A DNA stretch of 64,000 bases from NCBI RefSeq assembly GCF_029852145.1, contig NC_079973.1:11800385-11864384 (forward strand), written 5' to 3'. Of this stretch, positions 22,145 to 33,934 are shown piece after piece (the stretch's first letter is position 1; every line of letters starts with the position of its first letter). The notes beneath the pieces were generated by a model. That model was not told where the DNA came from, searched no databases, and saw only the letters and a program-made list of their open reading frames with translations. Position numbers and translations under genes: made by a program. This DNA comes from Microplitis mediator. Taxonomy: Eukaryota > Arthropoda > Insecta > Hymenoptera > Braconidae.

Positions 22145-22990
22145 CGGTGACATGACTATCGTGTCGAAAAAAAACCATGTGGGATTGCATGGGAACCCAT
22201 AGGAATCTTTAGAAAAAAGTATGACTTTGTGTAAGAATCCATAGGAATTTAGAAGTGTATGGATTTATATTAGAATCCATGTAGGGACCATGGGTATCTA
22301 ATATTCAAGAGTCGCTCGAAAACGTCCAAAAGACAGTACTCGGAAGCATTCAAAATTCTTGAGCGAGGTTCAAATATTCAAATTTTGGGCTTAAATTTTC
22401 AGCATAGTCATGATTTTACAAATATACACTATTGCTGCCACGAGAAAGAAAAAATTTAGAAATGAAAATCCGAATTTCAATCATTTTTTATATTTTCAAA
22501 ATTCGTGAGCGACTTCTTGAAAATTTTTTATCGAGTTGATTTTTGGAGAGGCTTCTTAAAACATCGTGAAGCAACAAATTTTCATGCGAGATCGAAAATA
22601 AAAAATAGCTGGTTTTTTTGCGCCACCCTAATGGATTTATATCAGAATCCATGTAGGAAACCATGGGTATCTGGATTCCCATATGGGAAACCCACATAAG
22701 AAACAATGGGTACCCGGATTTTCATGCAGGAACTTGCCATAGGGACTTGGATACATGGAATTCTTTGAGGAAAATCCATAAAGGAATCTGGATTTCTAGA
22801 TAAGTAGTTTCTACAGAATACAGAGTATCTGGATTTCTATGTCTATCATCTATTGACACAAGTATGTGAATCTATGCGGCTATTTCCTACAGGAAACCAT
22901 ATGGGAATCCATTCGAAAACGTCATGTGGAAACCCACATAGGAATCTAGGAAAGATTCCCATCTGGATTTTTTCGATAGGGCATACACTT
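22145..22990. mobile_element. GAATCCATAGGA-array element, copy 2
   Basis: Approximate inverted ends TATCGTGTCGAAAAAAAACC and TGGATTTTTTCGATAGGGCATA. The interior is an array of AACCCATAGGAATC and GAATCCATGTAGGAACCATG words in both orientations. The block GGATTTATATcAGAATCCAT occurs twice (about 22260 and 22630), around an unrelated roughly 330-bp segment ending GCGCCACCCTAA. Confidence 0.6.
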
Positions 22991-24682
22991 GGTTGTAATT
23001 GTGCAACTCTTGAATCAGTACTTAAAACTATAAGCCCTTTAATCTCTAAACTATGTCTTCAAATAGGTCACCACTGTGACTCTAAAACCGCACAACCGAT
23101 CAATTTGAAACTTCCGTTGTATCTTTATGATCCATAAAACTAGATCTTAATCGAATGATTTTTAGTTCCCATGTTAACAGCAACAATAGAGTTTACTATT
23201 TGTGGGAATGTGTGAATAATGGCTTATTAGTATAAGTTTCTTGATAAAACGCTCTGCATATAGGGTGAATTTCTAATCCTTACTCAATAAGTAAACAACT
23301 TTAATTTTGAATGCAAAGCACTTCTTGACTATGAGGATTATTCTTACGATACGCGATTGAATTCGAGGAAAATTGAATAATTGTTCGTTGTCCTATTTTT
23401 TGCAAAGAGGCAATAAGAAAAATAGAGTAACTTTTAATAAGTGTTATTTGTTTTTATAAAGACAATTTGGTCATGTTTGATCGAATGGAAATAATGACAT
23501 CAACTGAGGTATTTCAACTGTGAGGTTTTTAACGGAAAAAATGATCAAACAACTGTGACTAGAATAGTAATCATCTTCTACATGCTTTGATTGTATAATC
23601 ATATACTTGTCACAATCATAACTGTTTTTAGATTCAGATGGACTAATCCATTGATTTTTACAACGGACATTACTATTAATCTAAGAATCAATGGCCGGCA
23701 GACTTAGGTTATTTCAACAAGATTTTTAATTTGAAAGTGAGTAAGTAGTCGAAATTCACACGCCAAATAACATTGAAACGCCATAAGCAATCTATAGGTA
23801 TTTAACATAACTTGAAATGTGCTATGGCCTTATAATAATACGCTTGTAACACACTTAGTTTGAAAGTGCATATGTATTTTCTTCAGTCAGACTCCTATGC
23901 CTATCACAAATAATATGGGGACTCATTAGTTAGACCAGCAGTTCAAGTAGAGTCACTCAGATCTCAATGATATAAGAAAATGACCAAAAATTACGTAAAA
24001 GCAGCAAGTCTGCCGTTATAATATCTTAGTATAGTAAATACAAGTTATCAAAAAATAACTTTGGTAGACAATTATCGTTTTTATGATTATGGGAGACAGT
24101 TTCGCTCGGAGTAGGGTAGGTATAGGAGACTGACTATGGAGAAAATATGAAGCTCACTTGAATGCCAGCCACTGGCTTGTAGTCTATGTGCCTCAAAATA
24201 CTTTTTGAGAAACTGTATATAAAGTGATACATACTATTAGATTAGATAAATAGCAGTATAAATACAGTCTTTATCTCATTTAAAAAACCTAACAATCAAT
24301 AAGCTATGATTTATTTCGCTATTGCACTGCGAACTTACATTAATTATCCTCACAGTTACTTCTTTCTTTTTATGAGAATCAAAAGTAATAAACGCCCAAA
24401 ATGACAAGCAACAGTTATATTTTTTTATAAATAAGAAATTTATATTTTCACTATGATCAATGTTCTATACAATACTATATAATTATTGTTTATGTTATAG
24501 TTCATACTTTGTAACTTTTATTATGTTTAACACTATATCTAACCTTTCGCGAAAGCCTTGTTGCTTTACTGCTCACTCGATCGCTTTTCTAAACTGACAA
24601 AAGTGGGATCGTACTCATACATCCCTACTTATAACGGATTGCATTTCCAAGTGTTTCTCTGACATGAATGCTCAACGAATTA
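22991..24682. other. Long gene-free stretch
   Basis: A short open frame at 22990-23137 (LGCNCATLESVLKTISPLIS and on) is protein-like but lacks splice sites. The rest shows no gene, tRNA or complete repeat. Confidence 0.3.
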
Positions 24683-25369
24683 CACGGAAAGAAAATTATG
24701 GGAACATAGTTCCAATACTATTATGGGAACCATTCCCATAACATCATAATTTTTTTTTTGCAAAATAGTGTAGAAATTTCCCTCATGATATGGAGAGATT
24801 CAAATGAAGCTTCTTCGACGCTAAATTTGTTAAAAAAGAAATTTATGTTAAAAATTTCATTGTTTTCGCCAAATACAAAATTTTTTTTCAATGTTTGAAT
24901 TGTTGTTTTTATATTTAATAATATTACTGTGGATTGTAGAAGTTATTACCACCTTTTTTAAAATTAATTTTTTCATGACAGTATGGGAACCATACCCATA
25001 AAATTATAGGAATGGTTCCTATAATAGTATGGAAACTATCCCCATAATATTATGGGAGTAGTTCCCATACTATTATGGGAATGGTTCCTATAATTTATGG
25101 GAATGATCCCTATATAGTATAGGAATGATCCCATAATATTATAGGAACAATTCTTATAAATTATAGGAACCATTTCCATGATTACAGGAACCGTTCCTAT
25201 GATTACAGGAATCGTTCCTATGATTATAGGAACCATTTCTATAACGTTATGGATAGCATTCCCATAATTATAAGAACTGCTCCCATAATTTGTGGTCATA
25301 ATTCCTATGTTGGTATAGGAAAAAATTTTGTAGAATTATGGAAACCGTTTCCATAATTTTCTTTCCGTG
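24683..25369. mobile_element. CACGGA-superfamily MITE with TTCCCATAAT array, copy 2
   Basis: Same ends as copy 1 (CACGGAAAGAAAATTATGG), TA on both sides. The core is inverted relative to copies 1 and 3, containing GAAGCTTCTTCGACGCTAAAT. The array lies almost wholly on one side. Confidence 0.9.
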
Positions 25370-26439
25370 TAGAATCATAATTATTGAGAAAATACAGATA
25401 CTACTCCTAAGACTATCTATAATACTGTAAATGAAATTCAGATTTGACTGCCAAGAGAATGTTGGTTAATGCGCATGCATAATAATATCGACTAATTCTG
25501 TACTTGAATACTAAATATAGAGGAAATTAAAGTAATATACAAAATTCATGGGACCGAAAAAGGTGCGGACTAAAATTTGTGTGACAGCTATTTACCTTTC
25601 TGTGGAAAAAAAGCAAATATAGTTGAAACAAACCTGATCAAATCATTATCACGTAATAATTCAATTAAACGAATCAAAAAGATTCCCAATTTTAAATTTA
25701 AGTAGAATTCTATCCAAAAAAGATGACGTGTGCAGCTTAAATTTTCTTGATAACAAAAACAAATTTGTTTACGAACTATCTGATAAGACATTTCTTTCTT
25801 CTGAATGTATGAAACATTTAATTAAAATGGTAACAGATTTAGGATCAAAATAAGAACTTCGCCCTTGACTCATTAAAGAATTATGAGTAGTCTCCTTCTT
25901 TGCTTCCCCCATGAAATTGGAAATATTTAGGCGAAAATAAATACAAAACATGCTCGATCGATAAAATTAGTTTTAACTGATAAATAGAATAAAATAAAAA
26001 TTAACCTAACTAATTAAATGTTATCATATATTTAATTTAAATGCTTTGCTAGATGTCGTAAACAGTTTATCATTCAGTTTTAATATTTTTTTTGCTTCTA
26101 TCACACCACTGTTTATGTCAACATTTGACGGTAAATATAGAATGAAATTAAAAAAAAAATGTGTGCAAAAACCCGTCTGGTTGCAGTGCTGGTGGAAAGT
26201 CGATTACATAATATATTTATACATATAGAAAAAAAAACATAGTCCAATCACCCCTTTTGCTTTTGAGGCTCAATGAGGCTTGCAAAAATATCCGTCAGAG
26301 GTAGCACCAGTGGAAAAAAAATATATATAGTGGGTTACATAAAAAAATATACTGTCAGTCATTACTTTTAATTAATTATAAAATAAACTATTATGATTAC
26401 AATAGCAAAAATCGAAAAGGATCAACTAATCAAAACTCT
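25370..26439. other. Gene-free stretch
   Basis: Short AT-driven open frames only. No splice-supported exon and no complete repeat seen. Confidence 0.35.
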
Positions 26440-27520
26440 GAAACCAATTAAGAAAAAAAAATCCATCTAGTCAATTATTAGTGAGATATCGTGTTTACGT
26501 ACGTACATCCTTACAAATGGACCAATTAACGTTCAACTAAAATTTTGTTCGATCAAGTTTTTTCATAATATACTCAAAAGAAGACTAAATTATATTCAAA
26601 TTATTCATTCGAATGTCTTCTTGTTATTAGTGCATTCCATTTCGTATTAAAGTGCTATGCAAAATTATTAGTGCAGATGAATTTAGTTGTTGACAACCCG
26701 ATTTTTGAGTTTGACAGCAATAGAGTACTATGCCGCTTCGTATCCGAGGTGTGCAATTTCTTTGTTTTTTCAAAATTTCTCAAAAACAACTCAATGATTT
26801 GATTCCAAAACCTAAGTAGCTCTAGAACTTAACAACGAGCGTCGATCATCGCAAGATTCATCTCAATCGGTTTATTAGTTCGAAAGATATCATTAAAGAA
26901 AGAAATGTTAAGAAACGCTTTTTTTTTAATATCTGTAAGGAGAACCGATCAATTTCAAAATCATATTAGCCCTAGAACTCGACAAAATAATAAGACGTTG
27001 ATTGCTATATCAACCATCAAAATAGGTTTATTCGTTTAAGAGATATCGATGCGTAAGAACTTCAAAAATAACAGTCTTCCTCAGATACCACAAAATATAA
27101 TGTCCTGAATATGTTGAAAAAATTATACCATATTCTTACCTTAACGGTGGTTTAATCACTTCATAATTTATTGTAATCGGTTCGTTAGGTTATAAACTAT
27201 CGTCAACAGAATATTTAAAAACTTACTATTTTCCGAATTTTTTCCAGATATTTCATATTTCGAGGTTATGGTCTAATTCAAAACTTCTTTCACTCTTTAT
27301 CATAATTATTTGAATTTAATTATAACCGAATCTAAGCATTTCCTTAAGAATAATCACTCACGAAATTTAAAGTTATATTGCTTAATTATTTTTTATCTTT
27401 GTAGTTCAATATAATACTGTTTTCAAGCTCCTGGAGCTAAATAATGGCGGGAATTTCAAAAATCGCAATTATGGTCAACCGATTCCCAGTTTTTTTTGTT
27501 AATTTGAGAAGCTATAATTC
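26440..27520 (+). repeat. Decayed TTCCCGC-family repeat
   Basis: Contains three degraded versions of the family block (TCAATCGG..ATTAGTT then GATATC) at 26800-26890, 26940-27050 and 27110-27200. It ends with AAGCTCCTGGAGCTAAATAATGGCGGGAA and GGTCAACCGATT, the family tail. The start is not preserved. Confidence 0.5.
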
Positions 27521-28866
27521 ATTTAAATCAATTTTGAGTTTTATGTTGACATAAAAATTTCTAATAGCATGAATCTAAAATGGTCAGGAAAAAGAATATT
27601 TTTTATATTACTGATAAATATAATACTTCTAAGATTTAATAGTTTTCAGTTTTACGAGTCGTCTCTCAGGAGTTCTCACGCACTTATATCTACACACTCT
27701 ATTCGAAGTGGTGATGATTATTTTAATAAATGCATCAATATTTGTAGTTCTCAGATGTTAGTTCTGATATTGATTAAAAGCGAAAAAGCCTTTGCAGTAA
27801 TTATTCGTTCAGTCATAATTACGTTTCAGAATCTATGAAAAAGTTTCTGAAATAAAAACTTCAATGAAATAAAACAGACCAATTGATGTTTTTGGTTCTG
27901 TAGTGACAACTGCTGAATGAGATGAGAATTTTGAAGTTTGAGAAAAAGCACATTCGAATATAGTCTGAATACGAATACTAAGAAAATGTAATAATTTAAC
28001 ATATTCAATGCCGTTGTTAAAACAATATTTCATGTCACTTAATATACAAGCCGTCGGCTAACTGTTCAACCACTACGCGCATTCTGCCACTAAAAGAAAT
28101 TTATGGTCTTGATATAAACTTCTAATTTTTGGAAATCATTACAAAATGGAGTTGAAAATTTTATCAAGTCAAAAAAGTCAAAATTAACTTATTTTTCGAC
28201 CCGAGAAGATAATCAATTTGTCAGAGATATTAGTGTTTGATTTCACAGTAGTTATTACCTCGACAAGATCCCTTTTGCTTTTTTTACAGCTATAAATGTC
28301 TCATAAAAATTTAATACTAATCACTGTTTAATAGATCAAATTGCAAGTCCGTGATCTTCCTCCGTCATGTACGAATTTATTTAAAGGCTCAAAATATTGG
28401 GATATTTGTTCAAATCGGTATTCATCCTACTAATAAGTTAATACGTTGTAACGACACAACTTTTTATTTAGACTCATATATCAGTACTTGAGATTGCGTT
28501 TAATATGAATATTTTTGAATAAATACGTTAATGTGTAATCAAACTAGCTAAACCGTTTGACTGATTCATTTAGCCGAAAAGCTAATAATTCTATCAAAAA
28601 TTCCTAATCTATTTATTTGTAGTTAAATTATTATAATCTTGTAACTACCAATAATAAATTAATAATAATTCATTCAACTCATAAATTTCAATGAGAGCCA
28701 AGCTTCAATTCAACTTTAGAAAAAGTTAAGTAAAGTAAGAAATTCAGTTATTTAGACATTTTTATAGTTTTTACTAATATCCACTGAAACCAAAGACAAT
28801 TTCCAGAGACACATAAAAAACTAAGTTAGATTTATTCAAGTATATGTATTAGTTTGTTTTTTCCAG
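27521..28866. other. Gene-free stretch before a terminal exon
   Basis: An 89-codon open frame at 27569-27838 begins with a hydrophobic, signal-like stretch, but base composition does not support it. A CCCGGG-type fragment (TTATTTTTCGACCCGAG) lies at 28188-28205. If the exon at 28867 is real, this is probably its intron. Confidence 0.3.
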
Positions 28867-28965
28867 GATGAGAACGTAGAGGCCCGAGATACCTTAGTGG
28901 CAATCAGAAAAGTTGCCGATTTAGTACACTCAGAGAAAAATCCAGTAAATTTAAATACAAAATGA
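28867..28965 (+). CDS. Short terminal exon of an unidentified protein
   Basis: A textbook acceptor (AGTTTGTTTTTTCCAG, AG at 28865-28866) is followed at once by 32 codons and TGA (28963-28965). They read DENVEARDTLVAIRKVADLV then HSEKNPVNLNTK. Codon use is balanced and the peptide is a charged amphipathic helix type. No upstream exon can be linked with confidence; candidates on the same strand are at 16898, 17131 and 19257. A MITE starts 55 bp after the stop and would fall in the 3' UTR. Confidence 0.6.
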   Translation, partial: DENVEARDTLVAIRKVADLVHSEKNPVNLNTK

Positions 28966-29019
28966 CAGTTAAATAGCACTTTAACAATTTTTTCAGAGTT
29001 ATTACAACAACAATACATA

Positions 29020-29597
29020 CACTGTAAAAAGAGCGGTGTTAAAAATGGACTCGTTTTAACTCCGCCCGGTGTAAAAATGAAATTACACCGGTGTAGGAGG
29101 AGTAATACACCGGTGTTAAAATACCGGTGTTGAAGCGGGGTAACCGGTGTAAAATCGGAGTAAAACCGGTGTAAAAGCGGGGTAACAGGTGTAAAAGTGG
29201 AGTAATGCCGGTGTAAAAGCGGGGTAAATTGCATCCGCTTGGAGTATTAACTTTGAAGATTATAAAACACAAAAAATATCAGTTCTTTATGAAAATGAAT
29301 AAAGAATATCATTTATTAACAAGTATAGTGATCGAGTAAGTGAAAATGTTCACAAAGTAAAATATTTTAACACCGGTAAAGAATATCTACACCGGCGGCG
29401 GCGTTATTTTAACACCGGTCTAGAATATTTACACCGGTGGCGGCGTTATTTTAACACCGGAGAATTTTTTTTAACACCGGTACCGAATATTTACACCGGC
29501 GGCGGCGTTATTTTCATACCGCTTTCGGGGGTAAATTTAACACCGATAATTTTAACACCTACACCGCTTGGACTTACCCCGGTGATTTTTTACAGTG
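29020..29597. mobile_element. ACCGGTGT-family MITE, copy 3
   Basis: Same orientation as copy 1, with ends CACTGTAAAAAG / TTTTTTACAGTG and TA on both sides. The left array is longer than in copy 1 (additional AAAAGCGGGGTAACAGGTGT units), as expected for slippage within the array. Confidence 0.9.
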
Positions 29598-29772
29598 TAG
29601 TTATTATAAATATTTCAAAATAGTTATGTTAAGTATTTTTTAATTCAAGTAACTTTATATAAAAAGCTAATTGAACTGATTTTTGAATTTGTATTCAATT
29701 ATAAATTTTTAATTTGTCAAAATTACTTTATCTAATGACAGGGGTGAAATAGTGTCAAAATTGTTTTCAAGT

Positions 29773-29882
29773 TTGGAATATAATACTTCTGCCATATATA
29801 TCTTGCCAGGGACACTACAAGCAGCTGGGCGCGATCTCGTGGCGAACATCGAACTACTCCGCTACTGCTGCCTAGTACCAGT
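29773..29882. repeat. Conserved GC-rich repeat segment (partner at 8158)
   Basis: Carries CTTGCCAGGGACACTACAA, GGCGCGATCTCGTGGCGAAC and CGAACTACTCC in the same order as 8158-8270. Here it stands outside any MITE with visible ends. No retained frame between copies. Confidence 0.65.
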
Positions 29883-30035
29883 GACTTTCCTTTCCTCCAT
29901 ACATATTTTTTTTGCCCAAGAAATTTGTCGCTTGGTTTAAGGAATTTTATTTAGATATTAAGTCGTGTTTTGAACATTTTAATTTTTTTATGATTATTTG
30001 TCTTAAACGCAAAATCATCATAAATTATACATATA

Positions 30036-30130
30036 CACGCTTGACGGTGGAGAAATTTCTAATTCACACCGCCTAAATTTAGTACGATACAGACATTACA
30101 CTACACTGAGTCCGATAATATTTTACAGTG
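30036..30130. repeat. Eroded ACCGGTGT-family remnant
   Basis: The right end CGATAATATTTTACAGTG is intact and TA follows. The left part retains GACGGTGGAGAAATTTCTAA and CACACCGCC words only. Confidence 0.45.
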
Positions 30131-30490
30131 TAGAGAAACTAAAAATTAAAAGACGCATTTAGGTTTTCATAACGTACAAATAAAGAACCTTAGTAGCTAA
30201 AGGAAAAACTCTTGTCAGCTATTAACATTGATCCTTAAAATTTTTATACGACAGTGCAGTTCAAGTATTCCAATTTATCTTAAATAATTGGGGTAAATAT
30301 TCGTTTCTATTTTCAAAATATTTTTAACAACTGAAGTTTCCTAAAAATAAATTTTTAGAAAAAAAAATTCTTTGAAAAATAATTTTGCTACAAAAATTTG
30401 TTTGATAAAAACTTTTGGCGATTTAAAAATAATATTCATTTACTCAAACATTAAGTTATGAAAAAAAATTAAAAATCCATTTCCCGCCTA
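30131..30490. other. AT-rich spacer
   Basis: A/T homopolymer-rich sequence; nothing recognised. Confidence 0.3.
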
Positions 30491-30544
30491 CTCTCTTAAA
30501 ATGAACCAGTGAATCAGTGGATTTCATTGGTTCATTTTAAGGGA
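30491..30544. mobile_element. CTCTCTT-family mini-MITE, copy 2
   Basis: CTCTCTTAAAATGAACCAGT pairs with the nearly complementary TGGTTCATTTTAAGGGA. A 54-bp hairpin with a slightly damaged right end. Confidence 0.65.
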
Positions 30545-30669
30545 ACAGATTTAACTCAATTAACGTAAGTTCAAAACTTTAGTTCCATTAACTAGATTCA
30601 TATTTATAACAACTATTTTATATGAACTTCAAATCAGCAGTTATAATAAAAACAATTTTTATTTACATA

Positions 30670-30902
30670 CACTAAAAAAAATAAGTTATAGTTAATTTTA
30701 AAATTCGAATACCATCAACTAAATATCTTCAGTTGAAACAACAATTTTCGGAGAATGAAAAATTTTAGTTGCTATTAATTAATTCTTTCTTAGTTTGAGC
30801 AACCACTGAATAGTTAGCCATACTAACGCATTAGTACCAATAACTAATTTTTAATAGTTGAAGTCTTTTTAGTTCAACCGACTATCGACTTTTCTCTGAG
30901 TG
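30670..30902. mobile_element. CACTaAAA-ended MITE, relative of 7638
   Basis: Ends CACTAAAAAAAATAAG and CTTTTCTCTGAGTG, TA on both sides. The interior is AACTAAAT / TTAGTTGA words in both orientations, as in the 7638 element. Confidence 0.6.
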
Positions 30903-31018
30903 TAATTAGTTTAATTAAATAATTTAACAAGGATTAAGAAGCTTTCTTTGATGAATGCTTGAACGAAATTTCGAACCTAAAGACTATTCCTATAACCGTC
31001 TGTCTGTAGATTCCGATA

Positions 31019-31278
31019 CGAAAAATGTATATATGGAAATATGTTGGCAAAATAGCATACATATGACATCACTAAAGATAGGAGCCACATATATCTTATT
31101 TTGCCAGGATATATATTTTTTCGCACGGTTTCAAAAAACCAAAAAGTATTAATTTGATCTTTTTGGGCTGATCTGCACGAAAAAATATGTCTCGTCAAAA
31201 TAATATATATACGGGTTACATTTTTAGTGGTGTGTATGCGATTTTGCCGACATATATTCCCATATATATATTTTTTCG
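31019..31278. mobile_element. TATATGG-type inverted-repeat element 1
   Basis: CGAAAAATGTATATATGGAA and, reversed on the right, CGAAAAAATATATATATGGG form the ends; both continue into GGCAAAAT. A second internal inverted repeat (TTTTGCCAGGATATATATTT / AATATGTCTCGTCAAAATAA) gives a nested hairpin. The sequence reads open on both strands only because it is palindromic. Confidence 0.6.
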
Positions 31279-31752
31279 AATGGGGAATAAGAATCTCTAT
31301 AAAACTTGCATTAATAACTTCTTCGAGTACCATAAACATTTTTTTTTCTCTTCAAATATTCCTAACATTATTGAGAATTTCAAAACATTTACGCACTTTA
31401 TAAACTGGTTGTTCTAAAGTCGAGTTTAAAATTTTGATTTGAATAAGACCAAAATGATAGCAGTTAGACTACTATTCGTATAAAAGAAATATACATAATA
31501 TAGCAACATAGGCGGAGACAAGGGGTTGGCCAACAGCTGAAGCGTTGATGGAGGTTGGATCGTGGGAGATATGAAGAGAAGGGGGATGATATCCGCGCAA
31601 TTTCACAACTGCCAGTCAGTCATTTTGATACGTATGATGGGAGATGTTGCATTGCTCGATCGATACATGCAAAATTAAAGTGAGACTTACTATATAGCAA
31701 GGACTCCATCACAACACAGAACTTATACATGTATTCATTTTGATACATCCCG
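31279..31752. other. Spacer with a GC-richer patch
   Basis: 31500-31640 is purine-rich and somewhat GC-richer (GGCGGAGACAAGGGGTTGGC). It has no convincing frame, and I see nothing else. Confidence 0.3.
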
Positions 31753-32609
31753 TATGAAAATAACATATATGGTCAAAATATATGTAAAAATATATGATAA
31801 ATATCAGAAAATATATGTGGCCAATTTAAGTATATTTTCTGATATATTTTTTTTTATATTAAAAAAAATAACATTCATCATATACGGGTCCGTATATGTT
31901 TAGCATATATAAAATATATATGTCAATCAGATACAAAAAATACATTTTTATCATGTATGAAAATATATATATTTTCATACATGATAAAAAGAAGAATATA
32001 TTCTTGTCATATACGAAAACTATATTTTTATCATACATAAAAATATATATTTCTATCATATACGAAAAATATAGTCTGTTCATATATAAAAACATATATT
32101 TATATTGTGTATGGAAAAAAAAAGTTTCTTATTCGTATGACCAACTCCAATTAAATTGGATCTAAATTTTAATATACTCTTTAAATTGCAGTTAAAATTT
32201 TCAAAATTAGTTAATTTGATGCGAATATATATACCCATATAGATATACATACACCGAATAAAATATATGCTTAAGTATAACAAAGAAAATATATGGTGCC
32301 ATATATAATATAAATTATATGCTACCATATATTTCATTTCATATAAAAATTTTATATTTTTTGAATATGAATGGAAGTATATCAACACAATATATTATAA
32401 GGTAAATGTAAATGTATATATAGCTTAATATAAAAAACACATAAGTTACATGTATGGAATACATATATTTACTAATGTGTCTAATTTTATATTAAATCGG
32501 CCAAAATCTCTATATGATTTTTTATAATACACAATATAATATATCATATATTTTTTTGTTGCAAACATATATGATTTAATATATTTTAACCATATATTGT
32601 TTTTTCATA
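31753..32609. mobile_element. TATATGG-type inverted-repeat element 2 (ATATATATTTTCATAC array)
   Basis: Ends TATGAAAATAACATATATGG and, reversed, TTATGAAAAAACAATATATGG with continued homology (TyAAAATATAT). The interior is an array of TATTTTTATCATAC / GTATGAAAATATA words in both orientations, which creates misleading open frames on both strands. Confidence 0.65.
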
Positions 32610-32859
32610 AGTGAATTAAGCTACATCGAGAGACGATAATATCTCACGCTGAATATGTACCGATCATAATATATTAGCAACAAACTTTTGCGGTATTTCT
32701 AGGTCTGAACGAATCATTAGTTTATGAACCTGAAAATTTCAGTTTCAAAATTTCACCTTTTTTTGAATGGCTCATAAAATTAAATAAGTGTATTTTGACA
32801 GGAAGCAATTATTTTTTTAAATTTAACATTAAGTTACTCACACCCTAATATTGTTAGGT

Positions 32860-32950
32860 AATAATTATTACTATTAATAACACTATTATTATTATTCTGT
32901 AGTGAACACATTCGATTGCATGTCTCCGTTGGATAAATAAATAAATAAAT
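32860..32950 (+). mobile_element. LINE 3' tail remnant
   Basis: A stretch of ATTATTATTA-type repeats, then TGCATGTCTCCGTTGGATAA and a short (ATAA)n tail. This resembles the 3' ends of insect non-LTR retrotransposons, which often finish in short tandem repeats. No coding part remains. Confidence 0.35.
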
Positions 32951-33198
32951 TTTGAATGACAAATTTGTAATTATAATCTCTTATAACTAATTGATGTTAT
33001 TAGTTCATAAATATTAATTTTACTACGACTTCTGCTCTGAATTGAAACCAGTACATATATCATAAACACGCACTTTACAATATAACTATATATTTGGAAG
33101 CTAGTCGTAATAATGGCTTTACTTTAAAACTTTTCAAATACAGAAAGAAATAAAATCGGTCAGAAAGAGATTTCATTCATAAATACAGGGAGTAATTA

Positions 33199-33369
33199 CT
33201 CTCTCTTCTCTCTAAAATCGAATTAGTGAAAATCACGTGACAATCATTATTTGGCAGTGAAGAGTCACTTATTCCTAGTGAGAAGTATAACGTTGTTTGA
33301 ATTAGTGACATACTTTTCACTAGTAAACAGTGAATAGTCACTATTTTCACTGTTTTAAATTTAAGAGAG
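33199..33369. mobile_element. CTCTCTT-family MITE, copy 3
   Basis: Ends CTCTCTTCTCTCTAAAATCG and TTTTAAATTTAAGAGAG. The interior is AGTGAATAGTCACTATTTTC-type words. 43793-43951 is a diverged copy in the opposite orientation. Confidence 0.65.
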
Positions 33370-33429
33370 TTAAAATGCTACACGGTCATAGTAAAGCCGA
33401 GCCATGTGACCACCTAATGAAAATCGGAT

Positions 33430-33540
33430 TAAACGAATGCAAAAATTACTATGGCTATAGCAAAAATTACAACCATTACATAAATTACTGTAATCATTGT
33501 AATGTTTACTATGGTCACGGTAATTTTTGCATGTGTTTAT
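33430..33540. repeat. Inverted repeat of GCAAAAATTAC words
   Basis: AATGCAAAAATTACTATGGC pairs with ACTATGGTCACGGTAATTTTTGCAT. Between them GTAAT/ATTAC words alternate. Probably another small palindromic-array MITE; target duplication not seen. Confidence 0.5.
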
Positions 33541-33934
33541 TTCAAGTTTCGTCAAGTAACTATCAACGTCCGGCTTTTCTAAGGCACCACTGCATTTCAA
33601 ACGAGAATAATATCTCCTTGTAGATATGTCAAATGCGCACTCATCTCTAAACAAGAACATTTGAATTCGGTACAATCAACAAGATTTGTTTCAAAATTAA
33701 AAATTAATGTAATATCAAAATACTGCGTCAGCAATACAAATGTACTTTATATAGTGTGAAAATAAATCATGATTTATCTCATAGACAGTAAAGTCGAGCA
33801 AAGTACATTGTATTATGAGCATTCTTATACTCTTAGTATTTAAATTTTGATTTTCGAAAATTTATCTGGTTCGTTGCGATGTTTTGATTTATATTTTGAT
33901 TTAGTTGAACAATTGAGATGGGGGCTGCAGTATA

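Noticed and set aside
27569..27838. Secreted 89-residue protein with a signal peptide
   Set aside because: Base composition equals the AT-rich flanks; no evidence beyond an open frame.
31859..32388. Overlapping hydrophobic open frames on both strands
   Set aside because: They are produced by ATATATTTTCATAC palindromic arrays within a MITE. Both strands being open is expected from the symmetry.
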